Positions 12,188 to 16,878 of a stretch of 16,878 nt of DNA are shown here, in pieces. Source of the DNA: Anaerolineales bacterium UBA4826 (lineage in GTDB: Bacteria; Chloroflexota; Anaerolineae; UBA4142). The notes under the pieces were generated by a model. That model saw only the letters and a program-made list of their open reading frames with translations, was not told the DNA's origin and made no database searches. The first letter of the stretch is position 1. Every line of letters starts with the position of its first letter. The position numbers and the translations under genes are program-made. Location: positions 1 through 16,878 of the forward strand of contig DHFK01000210.1 of assembly GCA_002400365.1 (NCBI GenBank), given 5' to 3'.

Positions 12188-13243
12188 ATGTCAGTAATGA
12201 AACCCAAACGCTCTGTCGGCATCATCGGCTATGGCGCGTACGTCCCGCGCTTTCGCATCCGCGCGGAAGAGATCGCGCGGGTGTGGGGCGGCGCGGAGGA
12301 AGCGCTGCCGATCGAAGAGAAAGCGGTGCCGGGCCTCGACGAAGATACCGTGACGATGAGCATCGAAGCGGCGCGCAACGCGTTGGCGCGGGCAGGCATC
12401 GAAGCGAAGCAACTGCGCGCGGTGTGGGTCGGCAGCGAATCGCATCCGTACGCGGTCAAGCCGTCGTCCACGATGGTCGCGGAAGCGATCGGCGCGGCGG
12501 GTTCAGTGCTAGCGGGCGATTGGGAATTCGCGTGCAAAGCGGGGACCGAAGCGCTGCAAGCCGCGATTGGCTTGGTCGGAGCGGAGATGGCGGATTACGC
12601 GATGGCGATTGGCATGGACACCGCGCAGGGTCGCCCCGGCGATGCGCTGGAATACACCGCGGGCGCGGGCGGCGCGGCGTACATCATCGGTCCGGCAGAG
12701 AACGCGCTGGCGATTCTCGAGGGCTCGTACTCGTACGTCACGGACACGCCGGACTTTTTTCGCCGTGAGCATCAGCCCTATCCCGAACACGGCAATCGTT
12801 TCACGGGCGAGCCAGCGTACTTTGATCACACCTTGCATGGCGCGCAGGGCTTGATGGACGGGTTGGGTTTCAAGCCCAGTGATTTCGCGTTCGCGATTTT
12901 TCATCAACCGAATGTCAAGTTTCCGCAGACCGCCGCGAAACGCTTGGGCTTTGCCAAAGAGCAAATTGCCCCGGGCTTGCTTTGTGGTAAAATAGGGAAC
13001 ACATACTCCGGCGCGGCGATGATCGGTACGACCGCGGTGCTCGATATCGCCAAGCCGGGCGACCGGCTCTTGATGTGCTCGTTCGGCAGCGGCGCAGGGA
13101 GCGATGCGTTTTCGTTTGTCGTCACCGAAAGAATTCTCGAAAGGCGCGCGCAAGCCGCGAAAACGATGTGGTACGTTCAGCGCCGTGAGGTGATTGATTA
13201 CGCGCTGTATGCGCGGTATCGGGGAAAACTGGTGATGAATTAG
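12188..13243 (+). CDS. Hydroxymethylglutaryl-CoA synthase, archaeal type
   Basis: It condenses acetyl-CoA with acetoacetyl-CoA to HMG-CoA. The 351 residues match the shorter archaeal-type synthases rather than the Gram-positive MvaS. The thiolase-fold active site is visible: Cys116 in DWEFACKAGTEALQ, His239 in FHQPNVKFP, Asn271 in GNTYSGA, plus FGSGAGSDAF near residue 300 and the N-terminal GIIGYGAYVPRFRI. It could be misread as a KAS III ketoacyl synthase, but SESHPYAVKPSS and HQPNVKFP are typical of HMG-CoA synthase. The ATG at 12188 lies nine bases after AAGGA; a second ATG three codons on is possible. The downstream thiolase and DUF35 genes match the archaeal operon order. Confidence 0.93.
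   Translation: MSVMKPKRSVGIIGYGAYVPRFRIRAEEIARVWGGAEEALPIEEKAVPGLDEDTVTMSIEAARNALARAGIEAKQLRAVWVGSESHPYAVKPSSTMVAEAIGAAGSVLAGDWEFACKAGTEALQAAIGLVGAEMADYAMAIGMDTAQGRPGDALEYTAGAGGAAYIIGPAENALAILEGSYSYVTDTPDFFRREHQPYPEHGNRFTGEPAYFDHTLHGAQGLMDGLGFKPSDFAFAIFHQPNVKFPQTAAKRLGFAKEQIAPGLLCGKIGNTYSGAAMIGTTAVLDIAKPGDRLLMCSFGSGAGSDAFSFVVTERILERRAQAAKTMWYVQRREVIDYALYARYRGKLVMN
12966..12993 (+). promoter_or_regulatory. Possible promoter inside the HMG-CoA synthase gene
   Basis: TTGCCC (12966-12971), 16 bases, then TG-N-TAAAAT (12985-12993) form an extended -10 promoter-like element within the coding sequence, where the frame uses AAA-ATA in an otherwise GC-rich region. It could add transcripts for the thiolase and DUF35 genes downstream. 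Confidence 0.25.
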
Positions 13244-13245
13244 GC

Positions 13246-13312
13246 GTGGTGCGTGTTACGTGGTGCGTGGTGCGTATTTAGCAAACGGAACACGCAACAC
13301 GAAGCACGTAGA
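13246..13312. repeat. Mirror-arm repeat spacer
   Basis: GCGTGGT units follow the synthase stop directly (13244-13275), then AACGGAACACGCAACACGAA (13284-13303) and the complementary arm; 13257-13275 pairs imperfectly with 13292-13310. It shares its loop motif with the spacer at 12089-12178. Confidence 0.7.
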
Positions 13313-13333
13313 TGGAATTATCTGGAGGATTCA

Positions 13334-14485
13334 ATGAGACAAGTCAGCGTTGTAGGAATTGGACAAACTAAGGTCAAGGAACATTGGGACAAGTCGCTGC
13401 GCGAGTTGGCAACGGAAGCCATCCTCGCCGCGCTGCAAGACGCGCACGTGGATTACGCGGACGCGCTCTACATTGGCAACATGCTGAGCGGCGAACTCAC
13501 CGGTCAGGAGAATCTCGGCGCGCTGATCGCGGATGAGGTCGGCTTGCGCGGCGTCGAAGCGCTAAAAGTCGAAGCGGCGTGCGGCAGCGGCGGCGCGGCG
13601 ATTCGCGCGGGCTATCTCGCGGTCGCATCGGGCGCGTTCGACGTCGTCATCGTCGCGGGCGCGGAAAAACTCACGGAATCATCCAATTGTTATACGACCG
13701 CGTCGCTTGCGATGGCGGCGGACGCGGACTACGAAGCGATTCACGGCATTTCGTTCGTCGCGCTCAACGCGCTCTTGATGCGCCGCTATATGTACGAGTA
13801 CGATCTGGTGCCCGAAGATTTCGCGACCTTTTCGCTGAACGCGCACGCGAACGCGGCGAATAATCCGTACGCCATGTTCCAAGCGCCGATCACGCTTCAG
13901 CAGTACACGCGCGCGCGTCCCGTGTCCGATCCCATCAGCGTAATGGACTCGTCGCCCGTCGGCGACGGCGCGGCGGCGCTCGTTCTGATGCCGACCGCGA
14001 GTCTCAATGGCAATCGCGCGCGCGCGGTCAAGGTCGCCGCGAGCGCGGTCGCCACCGACTCGCTCGCGCTCCACGCGCGGCGCGATCCGCTGTGGCTGGG
14101 CGCGGTCGAGTTATCGTCGCAGAAAGCGTACGCGCAAGCCGGTGTGACGCCGCAAGACATTGACTTGTTCGAAGTCCACGACGCGTTCTCGATCATGAGC
14201 GTCATGTCGCTCGAAGCCGCAGGGTTTGCGGAACGCGGACGCGGCGCGTACCTCGCGCGCGAAAACGAAATCACGCCGCAGGGCAAGATTCCGCTCTGCA
14301 CGATGGGTGGTTTGAAAGCGCGCGGTCATCCTGTCGGCGCGACCGGCGTGTACCAAGCCGTCGAAGCCGTGACGCAACTGCGCGGCGAAGCCGGCAAGAA
14401 CCAGGTGCCCGACGCGCGCGTCGCGATGACGCAATCGCTCGGCGGCGTCGCGGCGAACGCGGTGACACACATCTTCGTCAATTAA
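13334..14485 (+). CDS. Acetyl-CoA acetyltransferase (thiolase, archaeal/SCP-x type)
   Basis: Thiolase that joins two acetyl-CoA to acetoacetyl-CoA, the substrate of the neighbouring synthase. At 383 residues it belongs to the archaeal/SCP-x-like group. Active-site residues visible: Cys83 in VEAACGSGGAAI, His282 in EVHDAF, His332 in GGLKARGHPVGATG. The C-terminal Cys-containing CxGGG loop of classical thiolases is replaced by SLGGVAANAV, normal for this group. The start is ATG 13334, five bases after TGGAGG; the longer frame from 13253 reads only repeat sequence. The order synthase, thiolase, DUF35 matches archaeal operons where the three proteins form one complex. Confidence 0.93.
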   Translation: MRQVSVVGIGQTKVKEHWDKSLRELATEAILAALQDAHVDYADALYIGNMLSGELTGQENLGALIADEVGLRGVEALKVEAACGSGGAAIRAGYLAVASGAFDVVIVAGAEKLTESSNCYTTASLAMAADADYEAIHGISFVALNALLMRRYMYEYDLVPEDFATFSLNAHANAANNPYAMFQAPITLQQYTRARPVSDPISVMDSSPVGDGAAALVLMPTASLNGNRARAVKVAASAVATDSLALHARRDPLWLGAVELSSQKAYAQAGVTPQDIDLFEVHDAFSIMSVMSLEAAGFAERGRGAYLARENEITPQGKIPLCTMGGLKARGHPVGATGVYQAVEAVTQLRGEAGKNQVPDARVAMTQSLGGVAANAVTHIFVN

Positions 14486-14588
14486 CCAATGTGCCAATGA
14501 ACCAATGAGCCAATTGGGAAATTGGATGTTGGAAATTGGAAGTTAGAGTTGGCTCATTGGCTCATTGGGCGATTGGCTCATTGGGGTT
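14486..14588. repeat. CCAATGA / TTGGCTCA mirror-arm repeat spacer
   Basis: Eight-base units CCAATGNN repeat forward (14486-14517), then after a central ATTGGA-rich part the reverse complement TTGGCTCA repeats (14549-14585). 14494-14513 pairs with 14549-14568 over 20 positions with one or two mismatches, a long hairpin just upstream of the DUF35 start. The unit is unrelated in sequence to the CGTGAT family but the layout is the same. Confidence 0.75.
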
Positions 14589-14591
14589 GTT

Positions 14592-14993
14592 ATGGATTTA
14601 GCGCGCAACTGGCGTTTGAAGGATCAACGATACAGATTGGAGGGTACGGTATGCGCGGACTGCGGCGCGAAATTTTTCCCGCCGCGCCAGGTCTGCGCCG
14701 AATGTAAATCGTCTAATTTGACGCCACACGAGTTCGACGGGCACGGCGCAATCTATTCGTTCACGACGGTGCGCCAAGCGCCGCTGGGATTTGAAGGCAA
14801 CTTGCCGTACGTCGTCGGCATGGTCAAGTTGGACGAAGGACCGATGATCGAAGCGCAAATCACCGATGTAAATCCCGACGACGTGAGAATCGGTCAGCGC
14901 GTAGAGATGGTGATCCGCAAGTTACGCGAGTATGGTAAGGAAGGCGCGGTGGTTTATGGCTACAAGTTTCGTCCCATCGCGAATGGAAATTGA
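14592..14993 (+). CDS. DUF35 zinc-ribbon/OB-fold protein, scaffold of the thiolase-HMGCS complex
   Basis: A 133-residue protein. The N-terminal rubredoxin-like zinc ribbon has C21-x2-C24 and C35-x2-C38; an OB-fold follows (HGAIYSFTTVRQAPLGFEGNLPYVVGMVKLDEGPMIEAQI, then GQRVEMVIRK). In archaea a DUF35 protein bridges acetoacetyl-CoA thiolase and HMG-CoA synthase and provides a shared CoA-binding site that channels acetoacetyl-CoA. Position directly after both enzymes supports the same job here. The ATG at 14592 opens the conserved RNWRLKDQRYRLEGTVC segment; an upstream frame from 14565 is in repeat DNA. The ribosome site is weak (GGGG eight bases upstream). The stop overlaps the next frame's TTG (TTGA). 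Confidence 0.9.
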   Translation: MDLARNWRLKDQRYRLEGTVCADCGAKFFPPRQVCAECKSSNLTPHEFDGHGAIYSFTTVRQAPLGFEGNLPYVVGMVKLDEGPMIEAQITDVNPDDVRIGQRVEMVIRKLREYGKEGAVVYGYKFRPIANGN

Positions 14994-15703
14994 GTGAGAT
15001 ATGCGAGTCCGACAACCGGTTAGACAATCTGAAAGGTAGTGGACTCTTGCCGCCTATCCGCGTCCTGTTAGTGGACGATCAAACGCTCTTCCGCGAAGGA
15101 TTGGGCACGCTGCTTTCCGTCCAGCCCGACCTGCAAGTCGTGGGCGAAGCCACGCACGGCGAAGAAGCGCTGCAACTCGCGGCAACGCTGCATCCAGACG
15201 TCGTGCTGATGGACTTGCGAATGCCGATCATGGATGGCGTCACCGCGACGCGCCATCTGCGCGCGACCCATCCCGAGTGCCGCGTTATCATTCTGACCAC
15301 TTTCGACGATGACGAAAATGTTTTCAAAGGCTTGCGCGCGGGTGCGGTGGGGTATTTGCTCAAGGACGCGCCCTCGGAGAAATTGATCGAGGCGATTCGG
15401 GCGGCGGCGCGCGGCGAGTCGTTCTTGCAGCCATCGGTCGCCGCCAAAGTCGTCGCGGAATTCGCGCGGCTCACCCGCGCGCCGGGCACGCGCGTAGCAG
15501 CGCCCCTGCAGGAACCGCTCTCCGAACGCGAATCGGAAATCCTGCGCCTGGTCGCGCGCGGCGCGAGCAACAAAGAGATCGCCGCCGCGCTCGTCATCGC
15601 CGAAGGCACGGTCAAGAATCACGTCACGAACATCCTCGGCAAACTGGGCGTCGGCGACCGCACGCAAGCCGCGTTGAAGGCGAAGGAACTGGGAATCCTC
15701 TGA
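14990..15703 (+). CDS. NarL/FixJ-type response regulator
   Basis: Two-component response regulator, 237 residues. Receiver domain (about 22-140) with acidic D29-D30, phosphoryl acceptor D75 in VVLMDLRMPIMDG, T103 and K125 in LLKDA; then a LuxR-type HTH (about 175-237: PLSERESEILRLVARGASNKEIAAALVIAEGTVKNHVTNILGKLGV). All phosphorylation residues are present. The start is uncertain: the TTG at 14990 overlaps the DUF35 stop, while a TTG at 15047 with AAAGG ten bases upstream gives a shorter N-terminus that begins just before IRVLLVDDQ. No histidine kinase is seen in the window. Such regulators often control nearby ABC-2 exporters, so the gene to the right is a possible target. Confidence 0.93.
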   Translation: MSEICESDNRLDNLKGSGLLPPIRVLLVDDQTLFREGLGTLLSVQPDLQVVGEATHGEEALQLAATLHPDVVLMDLRMPIMDGVTATRHLRATHPECRVIILTTFDDDENVFKGLRAGAVGYLLKDAPSEKLIEAIRAAARGESFLQPSVAAKVVAEFARLTRAPGTRVAAPLQEPLSERESEILRLVARGASNKEIAAALVIAEGTVKNHVTNILGKLGVGDRTQAALKAKELGIL

Positions 15704-15711
15704 ACAGACGG

Positions 15712-15787
15712 GAAACGTAGCGTGCAAAACGTAAAGCGTAGAACGTAAGACGTGAGGCGTGGTGATTGCGCCTCACGTTTTGCTTTT
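15712..15787 (+). terminator. Repeat-derived terminator after the response regulator
   Basis: CGTAGCGT/CGTAAAG-type units (15716-15750) lead into a 10-bp stem (15750-15759 with 15769-15778, ACGTGAGGCG and complement) with TTTTGCTTTT after it. The rest of the gap to 15908 holds a short palindrome ATGACCAGTCAT (15811-15822) and a weak TG-T-TATTGT -10-like site near 15879-15887. Confidence 0.7.
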
Positions 15788-15908
15788 ACGGCACGGTCAT
15801 ACGCAACACCATGACCAGTCATACTCGACAATGTGACGTGCAACGTGACTGCCGGCACATTCCCTTTTGCGCCAAACGTGTTATTGTGGCGGCAGAAAAG
15901 GAGTACCA

Positions 15909-16868
15909 ATGTCCAACCTCGTCGAAGTGAAAGACCTTGTGAAAAAGTATCGCGGAGCATCCCCTAGGGACGGCGATCAGGTCGCCGTCAAAGGCGTTTC
16001 GTTCGCGATTCGCCAGGGCGAAATTTTCGGCTTGCTCGGACCGAACGGCGCGGGCAAGACGACGACGATCTCGATGCTAGCGTGCTTGCTCACGCCGACG
16101 AGCGGAACGGCCATGGTATCGGGCTTGGACCTGGTCAAGCAATCCGATCAAGTCAAGCAACACATCGGTCTCGTGCCGCAAGACCTCGCGCTGTATCCCA
16201 CGCTCTCGGCGCGCGACAACCTGATCTTCTTTGGGCGCATCTACGGACTGCGCGGCAAAGCGTTGCACGCGCGCGTGAATTGGACGCTCGAACTTGTCGG
16301 ACTGGCGGATCGCGCGAAGGATGCGATCCAAACGTATTCGGGCGGGATGAAGCGGCGCATCAACATCGCGGCTGGACTGCTGCACAAGCCCGACATTCTC
16401 TTTCTCGATGAGCCGACGGTTGGCGTTGATCCGCAAAGCCGCAACCATATTTTTGAAAACGTCGAACGATTGAATCGCGAAGGGCTGACGATTCTCTACA
16501 CCACGCATTACATGGAAGAAGCGGAGCGGCTGTGCCATCGCGTCGCGATCATTGACCAGGGACAAATCATCGCGCTGGACACGCCCAAGGCGCTGACCGA
16601 GTCCATCAGCGGCGGGATGATTCACTTGGGCATCGTGGATGGCAAAGCGGATGCGCTCGTCGAACAGGCGCGCCGATTACAGACGATCGAAGAGATCCGC
16701 CGCGTGGATGGCAAACTGGAAATTCAGACGCATCACGCGCAGCAAGCGTTGATCGGCGTGCTAGAGATCGCAAATCAACTCGACGCGAAGGTGACCTCGC
16801 TCGAAGTGTTCGAGCCGAACCTGGAAACGGTTTTCCTGCGGCTGACGGGAAAACGATTACGCGACTAG
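15909..16868 (+). CDS. ABC-2 type exporter, ATP-binding protein
   Basis: ATPase subunit of an ABC-2 family exporter (daunorubicin/CcmA-like group), 319 residues, cytoplasmic face of the membrane. Walker A GPNGAGKTTT (44-53), Q-loop Q91, signature YSGGMKRR (143-150), Walker B ILFLDEP with E168, and the H-loop in TTHYMEEAERL. The C-terminal 90 residues resemble DUF4162, typical for this group. The ATG at 15909 follows AAGGAG by five bases; the longer frame from 15867 is not supported. The permease is not in the window and probably starts right after the TAG at 16866-16868. The substrate cannot be told from the sequence. Confidence 0.93.
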   Translation: MSNLVEVKDLVKKYRGASPRDGDQVAVKGVSFAIRQGEIFGLLGPNGAGKTTTISMLACLLTPTSGTAMVSGLDLVKQSDQVKQHIGLVPQDLALYPTLSARDNLIFFGRIYGLRGKALHARVNWTLELVGLADRAKDAIQTYSGGMKRRINIAAGLLHKPDILFLDEPTVGVDPQSRNHIFENVERLNREGLTILYTTHYMEEAERLCHRVAIIDQGQIIALDTPKALTESISGGMIHLGIVDGKADALVEQARRLQTIEEIRRVDGKLEIQTHHAQQALIGVLEIANQLDAKVTSLEVFEPNLETVFLRLTGKRLRD

Positions 16869-16878
16869 CCAATAGCAT

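Noticed and set aside
12188..13243. KAS III (FabH) assignment
   Set aside because: It shares the thiolase fold, but the SESHPYAVKPSS and HQPNVKFP segments and the adjacent thiolase and DUF35 genes point to HMG-CoA synthase.
14486..14588. CRISPR-like array
   Set aside because: Units are eight bases, contiguous and mirrored, with no unique spacers of 30-40 bases and no cas genes.

Overview
The window looks like a chromosomal segment of a GC-rich bacterium, most likely a member of the Chloroflexota (Anaerolineae-like). The reasons are the rpsB-tsf-pyrH-frr-uppS-cdsA order, an archaeal-type HMG-CoA synthase/thiolase/DUF35 trio in a clearly bacterial context, and intergenic spaces filled with short-period repeats such as CGTGATG and CCAATGA. 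The phylum is an inference from gene content, not a computed placement.

Layout. (1) 1-1770: minus-strand accessory genes: a DUF3800 protein, a DUF2283-like small protein, and the truncated front of a queuosine-precursor transporter. Each end of this region also carries a possible plus-strand small RNA with its own promoter and terminator-like end (about 64-155 and 1076-1197). (2) 1778-2133: a 104-bp nested-palindrome repeat, then the promoter and structured leader of rpsB. (3) 2134-6488: a compact translation and envelope operon (S2, EF-Ts, UMP kinase, ribosome recycling factor, undecaprenyl diphosphate synthase, CDP-diglyceride synthase). (4) 6563-8497: a large membrane protein with about nine membrane segments, a GAF-like domain and a C-terminal helix-turn-helix, with no kinase domain. 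(5) 8545-9339: a HigA-type antitoxin remnant and two overlapping small genes, closed by a strong terminator. (6) 9573-14993: class II HMG-CoA reductase, a CreD-like membrane protein, HMG-CoA synthase, acetyl-CoA acetyltransferase and a DUF35 zinc-ribbon/OB protein. (7) 14990-16868: a NarL-type response regulator and the ATPase of an ABC-2 exporter, whose permease probably lies beyond the right edge.

How the genes fit together. Thiolase, HMG-CoA synthase and HMG-CoA reductase make mevalonate from acetyl-CoA. The DUF35 protein is expected to hold the first two enzymes in a channelling complex, as shown for archaea. UppS in the neighbouring operon consumes the isopentenyl diphosphate made downstream. 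The MEP-pathway gene dxr, which often follows cdsA in bacteria, is absent from that position, so this locus suggests a lineage that makes isoprenoids from mevalonate. The most unusual items are the two compact RNA candidates, the kinase-less membrane sensor with an HTH, the leader hairpins before rpsB and pyrH, and the mirror-arm repeats that sit directly after stop codons and sometimes supply the stop codon itself.
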